In this document: in pieces, positions 1 through 9,667 of the stretch
Position numbering within the stretch: the stretch's first letter is position 1
Layout of the letters: the number at the start of each line of letters is the position of its first letter
Assembly (NCBI GenBank): GCA_947165255.1
Contig: CAMUZR010000002.1
Location: 202,477 to 266,476 of the forward strand
Reading direction: 5' to 3'
DNA: 64,000 nt
From: an uncultured Bacteroidales bacterium
GTDB lineage: Bacteria > Bacteroidota > Bacteroidia > Bacteroidales > P3
The notes under the pieces: generated by a model
What the model saw: the letters and a program-made list of their open reading frames with translations, nothing else
The model's database searches: none
What the model was told of the DNA's origin: nothing
Made by a program: the position numbers and the translations under genes

Positions 1-634
1 TTTTCTTTTCGAGTGAGTCGAAAAGTGATTTCAGACTGTCCTGGCGGGAATAGTCTTCGGAGAGGATGATATAGGCTGACTTTCGGGGGGTAAAACGCTG
101 GTGCAGCTCCTCGTCCATTACGATTATCTCGCGCTCAATCATGGTGTTCAGTAGGGGCATCATCTTCTGAACCCCTATGGCACGGCTAATGTCGTCCACG
201 GTCATCACAGGGTGGTCGGTCAGCAGGCGCACCACGCGCAGCTCATTGTCCGTCAGGTTTGAAAGTTCGCCGCTGAAATCGGGGTGGATGGATACAGAAG
301 ACTCGCTGGCCAGCCGAAAGGCCGATGGAAGCGCAATGGCCATTACGTCGCCCACGTAGCACATATAGTAGTCCGCAATCCACTCCCAAAAGCGGAAGAG
401 TGACTCGCTGACCAGGGGTTCGGTATCCAGAATGGCCATAATGTACTTCACCTTATAGTGCGGGGCGTCCTCATGGATGCGGCGCACCACGGCAGAGTAG
501 AGCCTTTTAGGGCCAAACTGCACCACCACTCGCTGTCCCACACGGACGGCATCGTTGTACTCCTGAGGTACGCGGTAGGTATAGGTGCCGTGGATATGGA
601 GGGGCAATATGACGTCTGCAAAATAGGTGACCAT
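1..634 (-). CDS. priA: Primosomal protein N' (PriA replication restart helicase), N-terminal part, truncated by window edge
   Basis: Not in ORF track. Reverse-strand translation from ATG at 634 is open to the edge: MVTYFADVILPLHIHGTYTYRVPQEYNDAVRVGQRVVVQFGPKRLYSAVV..., typical PriA 3'-DNA-binding domain. Confidence 0.88.
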   Translation of the reverse strand, partial: MVTYFADVILPLHIHGTYTYRVPQEYNDAVRVGQRVVVQFGPKRLYSAVVRRIHEDAPHYKVKYIMAILDTEPLVSESLFRFWEWIADYYMCYVGDVMAIALPSAFRLASESSVSIHPDFSGELSNLTDNELRVVRLLTDHPVMTVDDISRAIGVQKMMPLLNTMIEREIIVMDEELHQRFTPRKSAYIILSEDYSRQDSLKSLFDSLEKK

Positions 635-1084
635 GCTTTTATTTTGAGGCTGCAAATGTACGCAAAAATCCCCACATAAGCGTTTGCCGCACACAAAAAA
701 ACTCCTATACTGCAAATTGTCACAAATTTACCATCGGTCATCACCGTGGCCAATTCATGACAATTCGGCTTTACTGTCGGCAGAGGCAAACTACTTTTCC
801 TCGCCCGGTGGACAGGTAATAGCCTATGGAGCGTAAGATGGATAGCAGCTCCTAAGTAGACATACAAAAGGAGTCTTCGGTCGGCAATACGAGATGTTAG
901 CTGGAGTTTGAAAATTGGGCTGAATGGATAGGGGGGGGACTGAGTAGATGGAATGAGCTGCAAGTGGGTAGGGAAATTGGTGTCGGTATTGCAAATGGTT
1001 GTGAACCAGATGGGAAACAGCCGAGGGAGTGAAGAAAATAGGGAGTGGGCAATTTTTTGCTGAAAAGGGCGTTATGGACAAAAG

Positions 1085-2230
1085 ATGAAAAAGAAAAACA
1101 TAGTGGTGGCCGTGACTAACGACCTTGTGACCGACCAACGGGTTCACCGAAGCTGCATGGCTTTGGTAGAAGCAGGCTACGGGGTCACGTTGGTGGGGAG
1201 GCGGCTGCCCGAGAGTCTCAGCTTGGGACATAGGGAATATGACACCCGCCGGATGCGATTGTTGTTCAGGCGGTCTGCACTCTTCTATGCTGAGTACAAT
1301 ATACGGCTGATGCTGCATTTGCTATTTGCTCGCGCCGATGCCTTCTACGCCAACGACAGCGACACGCTACTGGCATGCTGCTGGGCAGCGCGCCTGCGGA
1401 AGAAGAGACTGATTTTTGACGCTCATGAGTTGTTTCCCGAGGTGCCCGAACTGGTGGGCAAACCGCGAGTGAGGCGCGTATGGCAATGGGTGGAAAGACA
1501 TTGTCTTCCGCAGGTGGATGCGGCCTTTACGGTGTGTGAGAGCGTGGCCAAGGAGTATGAAAGGCGCTACGGCGTAAACATGACGGTGGTTCGCAATCTG
1601 CCCGACTGGAAGCCCGAAGAGAATTACGCAATTGCTCCTCACGGAAAGCCGTGGGTGATTCTATATCAGGGGGCTGTGAATGTTGGGCGTGGGGTGCGGG
1701 AACTAATTGACGCGATTGAATTTTTGCCAGACTGCCGATTGGTGGTGGCCGGAGACGGCGACCAAAAGGATGCTTTGGAATCATATTCGAATTCAAGAAC
1801 TTGGCGAGAGCGGATAGCCTTCAAGGGAAGGGTAAGGCCGGAAGAGCTGCACACACTCACACAGAAGGCAGACTTGGGCGTGTGCCTATTGGAGGACATG
1901 GGGCTGAACTATCGTTACTCCTTGCCCAATCGAATTGCTGACTTTGCCCATGCAGGAGTGCCTATATTGGCTACAGATTTTTATGAGATTTCAAGAGTGA
2001 TAAATACTTACCGTACTGGTACCACCGTTGGACCGTGTCCGAAAGAAAAAGCAGGAGCGGCATATCAAGATTATGTAACAAGACTGGCAAAAGCAATAGA
2101 TAATACTATATTATATTGGAACACTTTGCCCAGAAAAGAGAGGGAGCAGCGTTTTGTCAAGGCACGGAAAGAATTAAACTGGGAAAGCGAGAAAAAGTTA
2201 CTGAAAGAAAGAATCGACGCAATAATTTAA
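1085..2230 (+). CDS. Glycosyltransferase, GT4-like (GT-B fold)
   Basis: 381-aa ORF; VTNDLVTDQRVHRSCMALVEAGYGVTLVGR N-domain and YQGAVNVGRGVRELIDAI / RLVVAGDGD motifs. Confidence 0.85.
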   Translation: MKKKNIVVAVTNDLVTDQRVHRSCMALVEAGYGVTLVGRRLPESLSLGHREYDTRRMRLLFRRSALFYAEYNIRLMLHLLFARADAFYANDSDTLLACCWAARLRKKRLIFDAHELFPEVPELVGKPRVRRVWQWVERHCLPQVDAAFTVCESVAKEYERRYGVNMTVVRNLPDWKPEENYAIAPHGKPWVILYQGAVNVGRGVRELIDAIEFLPDCRLVVAGDGDQKDALESYSNSRTWRERIAFKGRVRPEELHTLTQKADLGVCLLEDMGLNYRYSLPNRIADFAHAGVPILATDFYEISRVINTYRTGTTVGPCPKEKAGAAYQDYVTRLAKAIDNTILYWNTLPRKEREQRFVKARKELNWESEKKLLKERIDAII

Positions 2231-2266
2231 CAAAAAAGACGTTATAAAGGCAAATTTATATAAAGA

Positions 2267-3817
2267 ATGATATACGACATCTTACTGATTCTCTACTTTG
2301 TAGGCTGTATTTTCGGCCTGTGGTTTGTATTTAAAAAGGCAGGGGTGGAACCGTGGAAAGCACTTATCCCCATTTATAATATAGTGGTTTGGATTAAGAT
2401 TTGTGGCAAGAGTTGGAAATGGTATATTTATTTTTTGATTCCTGCAATCAATATTTTTACATTTCTGCTTATGGTGGTGGAAACCGCTAAGGTGTTCTAC
2501 CGCTACAGCTTTTGGGAGCAGACGTTCTCGGTTATTTTCCCATGGTTTTATCTGCCGTTGGTCGGACTGAATAAATGGGAATATCACGACCCCACAAAAG
2601 AACCGCCCCACAAAGTGAGCGAGTTACGCGACTGGCTAGATGCCATTGTGTTTGCCATTGTGGCAGCGGTAATTATCAGAGGCATGGTGCTGGAATTTTA
2701 TAATATCCCATCCAGTTCCATGGAGAAATCGTTGCTTACGGGAGATTATTTGCTTGTGTCTAAGGTTGCATACGGTCCTCGCATGTCAATGACACCTCTT
2801 TCGCTACCCCTGATGCACAACGTGGTGCCTCTGACTAACGGTCAGGTGGAGTCGTATGTGAAATGGATAGAACGTCCTTACCACCGTTATCCGGGTTTAG
2901 GAAAGGTGAAACGTTTTGACGCAGTAGTGTTCAACTTTCCTGACGGCGATACGGTCTGCACTGCCTGGAACAGCAATAGAAGTTACCATTCCTTGGTGCG
3001 TGAAATGGGAAGGGAAAACGTGCTAAATGCAGACCAAATGTATGTGAGAGACAGGATGGTGAAAAATAAAATTCGGGTACGTCCGGTGGACAAACGTGAA
3101 CACTTTATCAAACGTTGCATTGGTTTGCCCGGTGAGGATTTGGAGATAAAGGACCAGACAGTGTATATCAATGGCAATAGACTTCCCAATCCGACAGAAA
3201 GCCAGGTGACGCATGCAGTAAAATTTTCGATGCCAGGTCTAAACTATCATAAGATACTGGACGAAGAAGGTGTAAGCAATGAGGATTATGAAGGTGCACT
3301 ATATGGCCTGTACAACGGTAATGACGCATACGAACTGCCACTGACAGAACTTAAAGCGCAAGAACTGAGATCGAGAGACTATGTTGCTTCAGTGGAAAAA
3401 GTGGTTTACCCAGCAGGCGAATGGGAGAGAGACCTCTTCCCTTATACTGAGGAAAACACATGGAGTGCAGATAATTATGGACCCGTACACATTCCGGCCA
3501 AAGGCGAAACTCTCAATTTGACCTTGGAGAATCTACCTCTTTATGAGCGAGTGATTGAAGTGTTTGAGGACAATGAGTTGGAGGTTAGAAACGGAAAGAT
3601 TTTCATTAATGGCAAAGAGACTACCACCTATACCCCAAAAATGGACTACTATTGGATGATGGGGGATAATCGACACAACTCAGCCGACAGTCGCTATTGG
3701 GGATTTGTGCCTGAGAACCATATTGTTGGAAAGGCTAGTTTGGTAATGTTCTCATGGGACAAAGACCACAAAAAACCTCGTTGGAATAGAGTTTTCACCA
3801 GCGCCTCGAAGTTTTAA
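2267..3817 (+). CDS. lepB: Signal peptidase I (S26) with N-terminal DUF5684-like membrane domain
   Basis: NIPSSSMEKSLLTGDYLLVSK catalytic Ser region, HFIKRCIGLPGEDLEIKD, MMGDNRHNSADSRYWGFVP box; N-terminal hydrophobic WKALIPIYNIVVWIKI domain. Confidence 0.92.
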   Translation: MIYDILLILYFVGCIFGLWFVFKKAGVEPWKALIPIYNIVVWIKICGKSWKWYIYFLIPAINIFTFLLMVVETAKVFYRYSFWEQTFSVIFPWFYLPLVGLNKWEYHDPTKEPPHKVSELRDWLDAIVFAIVAAVIIRGMVLEFYNIPSSSMEKSLLTGDYLLVSKVAYGPRMSMTPLSLPLMHNVVPLTNGQVESYVKWIERPYHRYPGLGKVKRFDAVVFNFPDGDTVCTAWNSNRSYHSLVREMGRENVLNADQMYVRDRMVKNKIRVRPVDKREHFIKRCIGLPGEDLEIKDQTVYINGNRLPNPTESQVTHAVKFSMPGLNYHKILDEEGVSNEDYEGALYGLYNGNDAYELPLTELKAQELRSRDYVASVEKVVYPAGEWERDLFPYTEENTWSADNYGPVHIPAKGETLNLTLENLPLYERVIEVFEDNELEVRNGKIFINGKETTTYTPKMDYYWMMGDNRHNSADSRYWGFVPENHIVGKASLVMFSWDKDHKKPRWNRVFTSASKF

Positions 3818-3898
3818 AAAAAATACTTAGACATCACAATATTTTGCAATTTTTTAAGTTAATAGAATACTGAATTAATAGAGTACTGAATAATTGAT

Positions 3899-4360
3899 AT
3901 GAGAGCTATAATAACAACACCCAAAGGTATAATGTCGGCGGAGCTGTACGAAAAGGAAGTTCCCGGAACTGTGGATAATTTTGTGAAGTTAGCAAAGTCG
4001 GGTTTTTATGACGGTCTGCGATTTCACAGAGTGATTCCTGGTTTTGTTATCCAAGGAGGATGCCCCTACAGTCGCAACCCACGCGATCCCCGTGTGGGCA
4101 CCGGCGGACCGGGCTGGCACATTAAATGTGAGACCGATGCCGAGAAACAGTATCATGACAGAGGTGTGCTATCTATGGCACATGCGGGTAAGGACACTGG
4201 CGGAAGCCAATTCTTTATCTGCCACAATAGAGAAAACACTCGGCATTTGGACGGCCGTCACACCTGCTTTGGCAAGGTGACAGAAGGGGTTGACGTGATT
4301 GACAAGATTGAAGCAGGAGACCTTATCGAAAGTATTAAAATTGTTGAAGAAAAATCTTAA
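3899..4360 (+). CDS. Peptidylprolyl isomerase, cyclophilin type
   Basis: [44 protein letters not shown] motifs. Confidence 0.95.
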   Translation: MRAIITTPKGIMSAELYEKEVPGTVDNFVKLAKSGFYDGLRFHRVIPGFVIQGGCPYSRNPRDPRVGTGGPGWHIKCETDAEKQYHDRGVLSMAHAGKDTGGSQFFICHNRENTRHLDGRHTCFGKVTEGVDVIDKIEAGDLIESIKIVEEKS

Positions 4361-4365
4361 AGGAT

Positions 4366-5061
4366 ATGAATTTAGGTATTAATCTGCTTGTTGCAGAAGA
4401 TGACCCCAACTTGGGAACCATTTTGAAGGCTTATTTGACTCAAAAAGGGTATACCGTTTTTTTGGCTGTTGACGGACAGGCCGCCATTGAGATTTATCAA
4501 AACGACGATGTCGACGCTTGCATCCTTGACATTATGATGCCTATTAAAGACGGCTTCACTGTTGCAAAGGAAATACGAAAAGTGGATAAACGCATACCTA
4601 TCATTTTCTTAACGGCAAAGAATCTGGAGGCAGACAAATTGAAAGGATTTGAGATTGGGGCAGACGACTATGTGACCAAGCCTTTCAGTATGGAAGAATT
4701 GCTGGCCAGAGTGAACGCTACAATCCGCCGCTCTTTCGACGACGGGAAACCTGATAAGAATATTTTCCACATCGGTAATTTTGTGTTCGACTATAGCCAT
4801 CAGACACTCACTTGTGGTGACAATGTGCAGCGACTGACCATGAAAGAATGTGAGCTGCTGCGCATGTTTGCTATGAACTTCAACCAGCTAGTCGACCGTA
4901 CCAGTACATTGCAAAAAATTTGGAAAGACGACAGTTATTTTGCTGCGCGAAGTATGGATGTTTATATTACCAAACTGCGTAAATATCTTAAACTTGACCC
5001 GCAAGTCCAGATAGTGAACGTGCATGGAGTTGGATTTAAACTGACTGTTAAAAACGAATAA
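4366..5061 (+). CDS. OmpR/PhoB-family response regulator
   Basis: Receiver domain (LVAEDDPNLG, DACILDIMMPIKDG, FLTAKN, GADDYVTKPF) plus winged-helix C-terminus (SMDVYITKLRKYL). Confidence 0.94.
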   Translation: MNLGINLLVAEDDPNLGTILKAYLTQKGYTVFLAVDGQAAIEIYQNDDVDACILDIMMPIKDGFTVAKEIRKVDKRIPIIFLTAKNLEADKLKGFEIGADDYVTKPFSMEELLARVNATIRRSFDDGKPDKNIFHIGNFVFDYSHQTLTCGDNVQRLTMKECELLRMFAMNFNQLVDRTSTLQKIWKDDSYFAARSMDVYITKLRKYLKLDPQVQIVNVHGVGFKLTVKNE

Positions 5062-5834
5062 TGAGACTTACTTTTTTAGGAACGGGTACTTCGCAAGGAG
5101 TGCCCGTTATAGCTTGTACTTGTCATGTTTGCCATTCGCAGGATCCACATGACAAACATTTGCGAACCTCTGCACTGATTGAAACTGAAAAGGGAAAGAA
5201 CATACTAATCGACATTGGTCCAGACTTTAGAGAACAGATGCTGAGAGCCCAAGTCACTCATTTGGACAGCATTCTCATCACGCATGCACACCGAGACCAT
5301 GTTGGGGGATTGGATGATATACGTCCCTTCAACTGGACTCAGAGGCAAAAGATGGACATCTACTGCAACCATGAAGCCCGTTTGGCAATTGAACGAGACT
5401 ACCATTATATTTTTTCCCCGCATGAGTTTCCTGGGCTGCCCGAAGCAAATATACATGAGATTTCTGGCGACGAACCAGTCTTAGTATCCGCAGGGGAAGA
5501 GGTAATTCCTATTAAAGCCATGCACAAGGATTTACCAGTGTTGGGTTTTCGGATTAATCAATTAGCCTATATAACAGATGCTAACTTCATATCAGATACT
5601 GAGTTAAATAAAATAAAAAATGTAGATACTCTGGTGCTGAATGCGTTGAGAAAACAAAAGCATTTCTCCCATTTCTGCCTGCCTGAAGCTATAGAAATAA
5701 TCGAAAGAGTGAAACCCCGCATGGCCTATTTGACCCATGTGAGCCATGAAATGGGGCTATACGCTGTCACTGAGAAAGAATTGCCTGAGAATGTCCACCT
5801 TGCATACGACGGCCTACAGATTGAGGTAGACTGA
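5061..5834 (+). CDS. MBL-fold metallohydrolase (PhnP/RNase Z-like family)
   Basis: FLGTGTSQGVPVIACTCHVC, LITHAHRDHVGGLDD, AYLTHVSHEM. Confidence 0.9.
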   Translation: MRLTFLGTGTSQGVPVIACTCHVCHSQDPHDKHLRTSALIETEKGKNILIDIGPDFREQMLRAQVTHLDSILITHAHRDHVGGLDDIRPFNWTQRQKMDIYCNHEARLAIERDYHYIFSPHEFPGLPEANIHEISGDEPVLVSAGEEVIPIKAMHKDLPVLGFRINQLAYITDANFISDTELNKIKNVDTLVLNALRKQKHFSHFCLPEAIEIIERVKPRMAYLTHVSHEMGLYAVTEKELPENVHLAYDGLQIEVD

Positions 5835-5856
5835 AGAAGTGCAAATTTTTCATATT

Positions 5857-6957
5857 ATGCATCTTCACATTGTATCATTTAATGTTCCATGGCCGGCTGA
5901 TTATGGCGGTGTGATTGACGTATATTACCGCATTAAGACATTGGCAAAAGCAGGGTATAAGATACACCTCCATTGCTATACCTATGGACGCGATGAGGCA
6001 TTAGTTTTAAATGAAATATGTGAAGAGGTTAATTATTACCCACGAGAGGTGGGATTACGTCATCAATTTGAACGTAGGCCTTATATTGTTGCCTCACGTA
6101 ATTCTAGACAGCTGATTGATAGATTAAAACAAGACGATTTTCCAATTCTTATAGAAGGACTTCATGGTTGCTTTGTTCTAGAGCAACTGGCAGATGGTGA
6201 CCGAAAAATAATAGTAAGAACGCACAATGTAGAGCACGATTACTATTTGGCACTAGCTCGATCGGAAAAGAGCCTATGGAAAAAAGTCTTTTTCTTAGTC
6301 GAATCGAGAAAGTTGAAGCATTATGAGCAGATCATTACTCGGGCTTCGGGTATACTGGCCATATCGGAGTCAGATGCAGCTCATTTTAGGAAAATTGGCT
6401 GCCACAATGTGTCGGTGCTGCCCCCTTCGCATTGTCATGATAAAATCACCTCTTTTATTGGCAAGGGTGAGTACATCCTGTATCAGGGGAACTTGTCCGT
6501 AGCTGAAAATGTGAGGGCAGTTGTGTTTATGGCACAAAACCTAATTCCGAATACGAAATATCCATTTATTATAGCAGGACGCGACCCTAGCGATGAATTG
6601 CAACAGATGTTGAAGCAGTTTGGAAATGTGACTTTGGTTGCTAATCCGTCAGAAGAGAGAATGCACGAATTACTGGCCAACGCCCAAGTGAATGTACTGG
6701 TTACAGACCAGCCGACTGGAGTGAAATTGAAACTTATAAATGCTCTATATGAAGGACGTTTCTGCTTAGTAAATTCCACTATGGTAAGTGGGACACATTT
6801 AAAAGAAGCATGTGTGGTTGAAGATAATCCACAACGGATGCTTGACTCCTTAAATCAACTTATGATAACGGAATTTACTGAAAATGAATTATTAAGAAGG
6901 AAAGAAATCCTAAATAAGGTCGATACAGAATATGATTTTAGGAATATTCTTATATAA
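5857..6957 (+). CDS. Glycosyltransferase (GT4-like); ATG at 5857 preferred over upstream GTG at 5839
   Basis: MHLHIVSFNVPWPADYGGVIDVYYRIKTLAKAGYKIHLHCY; YQGNLSVAENVRAV, IIAGRDPSDEL. Confidence 0.8.
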   Translation: MHLHIVSFNVPWPADYGGVIDVYYRIKTLAKAGYKIHLHCYTYGRDEALVLNEICEEVNYYPREVGLRHQFERRPYIVASRNSRQLIDRLKQDDFPILIEGLHGCFVLEQLADGDRKIIVRTHNVEHDYYLALARSEKSLWKKVFFLVESRKLKHYEQIITRASGILAISESDAAHFRKIGCHNVSVLPPSHCHDKITSFIGKGEYILYQGNLSVAENVRAVVFMAQNLIPNTKYPFIIAGRDPSDELQQMLKQFGNVTLVANPSEERMHELLANAQVNVLVTDQPTGVKLKLINALYEGRFCLVNSTMVSGTHLKEACVVEDNPQRMLDSLNQLMITEFTENELLRRKEILNKVDTEYDFRNILI

Positions 6958-6973
6958 AATGCAATTTTTTTAG

Positions 6974-6981
6974 TATCTTTG
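6974..6981 (+). promoter_or_regulatory. Bacteroidetes -7 box TATCTTTG upstream of DUF4199/GT2 genes
   Basis: tttttagTATCTTTGcg, 17 bp before ATG 6998. Confidence 0.7.
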
Positions 6982-6997
6982 CGTTTTCTAAGTAAGA

Positions 6998-7561
6998 ATG
7001 GCTAAGTTTTTTAGGAGATATAATTCAACTATTTATGGCAACTACCGCAAAGCATATCTGATTGATGGGCTTATCACTGGTATTGCAATGTCGGTAGTTT
7101 TGTTTGTCAGAGATTGGTTGGCTAACACAGCAATGAGTCAGCCGGAAAACTTTATTACAGAAATAACGATGGCCGTTGGCATCTTCTGGTTTTCATATCA
7201 GTATCGCAAACAACTGCCTGACCAGAAAGTGATGCTTAAAGAACTAATGTTATTAGGACTAGGAATAGGAGTGGTTAGTTCCGTCGTATTTGGATTATGG
7301 ACATGGCTTTACTGTGGTACTATCAACCCTGAAATGGTCGACTTCTATAACCAACAACGCATCAGTGTTATGGAGCCTGCCGATACTAGTGCAGAAGCGA
7401 AAGCAGCCATAGAATTAGTGAAAAGATATACAGCAGGTGACTGGGCGTTTATCGGTGGTTTCCGTTCTGCTGTTATGAGCGTGATTATCACATTCTTTTC
7501 AGCAATCATTTTTAGAACAGAAAAAAGTCCTGTTGCAGATAGAAAGAAAAATAATAAATAA
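6998..7561 (+). CDS. DUF4199-family membrane protein
   Basis: 187 aa; hydrophobic segments and position upstream of a GT2 gene, common Bacteroidetes arrangement. Confidence 0.7.
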   Translation: MAKFFRRYNSTIYGNYRKAYLIDGLITGIAMSVVLFVRDWLANTAMSQPENFITEITMAVGIFWFSYQYRKQLPDQKVMLKELMLLGLGIGVVSSVVFGLWTWLYCGTINPEMVDFYNQQRISVMEPADTSAEAKAAIELVKRYTAGDWAFIGGFRSAVMSVIITFFSAIIFRTEKSPVADRKKNNK

Positions 7562-7573
7562 AATATAAGACTA

Positions 7574-8518
7574 ATGGACATTTCAATCATTGTGCCGCTT
7601 TTTAACGAAGATGAGTCATTGCCTCATCTGGCAGAATGGATAGACCGAGTGATGGAAGAGCATCACTTTGATTACGAGGTCATCATGGTCGATGATGGCA
7701 GTAAAGACACTTCATGGCAAGTAATAGAGGAACTCCATGCGAAAAATCCACGATACAAAGGCGTTAAGTTCCGTCGTAACTATGGCAAATCGGCCGCACT
7801 GAATGTAGGATTTGTCCGAGCAGAAGGCGATGTCGTCATAACTATGGATGCCGATCTCCAAGACAGCCCCGACGAAGTACCTGAGCTCTATCGAATGATT
7901 AAAGAAGAGGGTTACGACCTTGTGAGTGGTTGGAAGAAAAAACGCTACGATTCCAAGATTGCCAAGAATATACCTTCCAAATTCTTTAACTGGACTACCC
8001 GCAAGATGAGTGGAATCCATCTACACGATTTCAACTGCGGACTCAAGGCTTATCGCCGCGATGTGGTGAAAAGTATTGAGGTATATGGCGAGATGCACCG
8101 ATACATCCCAGTAATTGCCAAATGGGCTGGTTTCGGCAACATAGGAGAAAAAGTCGTTCAGCATCGCAAACGCCAATATGGAGTAACTAAATTTGGCCTG
8201 AATCGCTTTGTCAACGGTTACCTTGACCTAATGAGCATCATGTTCATGTCTAAATTCGGCAAGCAGCCCATGCACTTCTTCGGCCTGATAGGCAGCGTTT
8301 CATTCCTCCTGGGTTTCATCGCCTTCATCATTGTCTGTATCATGCGCATCTGTGGAAGCATCTCGCTTACTAATAGCGTATGGTTCTATGTGTCCATGCT
8401 TTTCATCCTGATGGGAACTGTACTTTTTCTGGCAGGATTTATCGGTGAATTAGTGTGTCGCAACTCCTCCACACGCAATCAGTATTTGATTGAAAAGGAT
8501 ATGGTTCAAGACAAATAA
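7574..8518 (+). CDS. Glycosyltransferase family 2 (GtrB/DPM1-like) with C-terminal TM segments
   Basis: SIIVPLFNEDESLPHL, VDDGSKDTS, MDADLQDSPDEVPELY, two C-terminal TM helices. Confidence 0.92.
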   Translation: MDISIIVPLFNEDESLPHLAEWIDRVMEEHHFDYEVIMVDDGSKDTSWQVIEELHAKNPRYKGVKFRRNYGKSAALNVGFVRAEGDVVITMDADLQDSPDEVPELYRMIKEEGYDLVSGWKKKRYDSKIAKNIPSKFFNWTTRKMSGIHLHDFNCGLKAYRRDVVKSIEVYGEMHRYIPVIAKWAGFGNIGEKVVQHRKRQYGVTKFGLNRFVNGYLDLMSIMFMSKFGKQPMHFFGLIGSVSFLLGFIAFIIVCIMRICGSISLTNSVWFYVSMLFILMGTVLFLAGFIGELVCRNSSTRNQYLIEKDMVQDK

Positions 8519-8555
8519 TAGCATAATAGACTTCAATCACTAAAAACTGTATTAT

Positions 8556-9656
8556 ATGTCACTCCAATGCGGTATCGTAGGACTCCCTAACGTAGGTAAG
8601 TCAACGCTTTTTAACTGTTTGAGTAACGCAAAAGCCCAAGCTGCCAATTTCCCATTCTGCACCATAGAACCCAATGTAGGCGTAATTACTGTCCCTGACG
8701 AGCGCCTCAACAAACTCGTCGAGATGGAACATCCGGCCAGTGTGGTTCCTGCCACAGTCGAAATTGTCGACATAGCCGGACTGGTGAAAGGGGCTTCTAA
8801 AGGAGAAGGTCTCGGAAATAAGTTCCTAGGCGACATTCGCACTACCGATGCAATCATCCATGTGCTGCGTTGTTTTGACGATGACAACGTAACCCATGTC
8901 GACGGAAGCGTCGATCCAATCCGCGACAAACAAACTATCGATTTAGAACTACAGTTCAAAGACCTTGAAACCATAGAGAACAGATACGACAAAGAGGTAA
9001 AAAAGGCAAAAGCAGGTGGCGATGCCAAAGCGAAAAAAATGGTGGAAGTGATGGATCTCTACCGCGAAGCCCTGCTGGCAGGGAAGAGTGCAAGAACAGT
9101 AAAACTCGAAGAGAGCCAACTGGAAGCCGCCAAAGACCTTATGCTCTTAACTGCCAAACCAATCCTTTATGTATGTAATGTTGACGAGGCATCGGTAGTA
9201 AAAGGCAATAAGTATGTCGATGCCGTAAAAGAAGCCGTTAAGGACGAAGAGGCTGAAGTATTGGTGATAGGGGCTGGCATCGAAGCCGACATTGCCGAAC
9301 TAGAAACCTACGAAGAGAAGAAATTGTTTTTAGAAGACTTAGGTCTAAAAGAATCTGGAGTAAACCGGCTGATTAAAGCCGCATACAAACTGCTCAACCT
9401 CCAAACTTTCCTAACTGCCGGACCTAAAGAGTGCCGCGCTTGGACTTTCAAAAAAGGCATGAAGGCTCCCCAGACTGCGGGTATTATCCATAGTGACTTC
9501 GAACGGGGATTTATCCGTGCTGAAGTAATTAAATATGAGGACTATGTGGCCTACGGAAGCGAAGCAAAATGCCGTGAGGCTGGCAAAATTGCAGTCGAAG
9601 GCAAAGACTATGTCGTACAAGATGGCGACATCATGCATTTTAGATTCAATGTCTAA
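8556..9656 (+). CDS. ychF: Redox-regulated P-loop ATPase YchF
   Basis: MSLQCGIVGLPNVGKSTLFNCLSNAKAQAANFPFCTIEPNVGVI; DIAGLVKGASKGEGLGNKFL; TGS domain. Confidence 0.97.
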   Translation: MSLQCGIVGLPNVGKSTLFNCLSNAKAQAANFPFCTIEPNVGVITVPDERLNKLVEMEHPASVVPATVEIVDIAGLVKGASKGEGLGNKFLGDIRTTDAIIHVLRCFDDDNVTHVDGSVDPIRDKQTIDLELQFKDLETIENRYDKEVKKAKAGGDAKAKKMVEVMDLYREALLAGKSARTVKLEESQLEAAKDLMLLTAKPILYVCNVDEASVVKGNKYVDAVKEAVKDEEAEVLVIGAGIEADIAELETYEEKKLFLEDLGLKESGVNRLIKAAYKLLNLQTFLTAGPKECRAWTFKKGMKAPQTAGIIHSDFERGFIRAEVIKYEDYVAYGSEAKCREAGKIAVEGKDYVVQDGDIMHFRFNV

Positions 9657-9667
9657 TCGGATTCATT

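Noticed and set aside
931-938. G8 homopolymer upstream of the first glycosyltransferase
   Set aside because: Could be a slippage site, but it is about 147 bp upstream and not in a coding frame or obvious promoter spacer; no support for phase variation.
448-963. 171-aa minus ORF at left edge
   Set aside because: Overlaps priA in a different frame on the same strand; low-complexity, no motif.
2267-3817. Long N-terminal membrane domain on signal peptidase I as novel
   Set aside because: DUF5684-like extension is a common Bacteroidetes signal peptidase variant.
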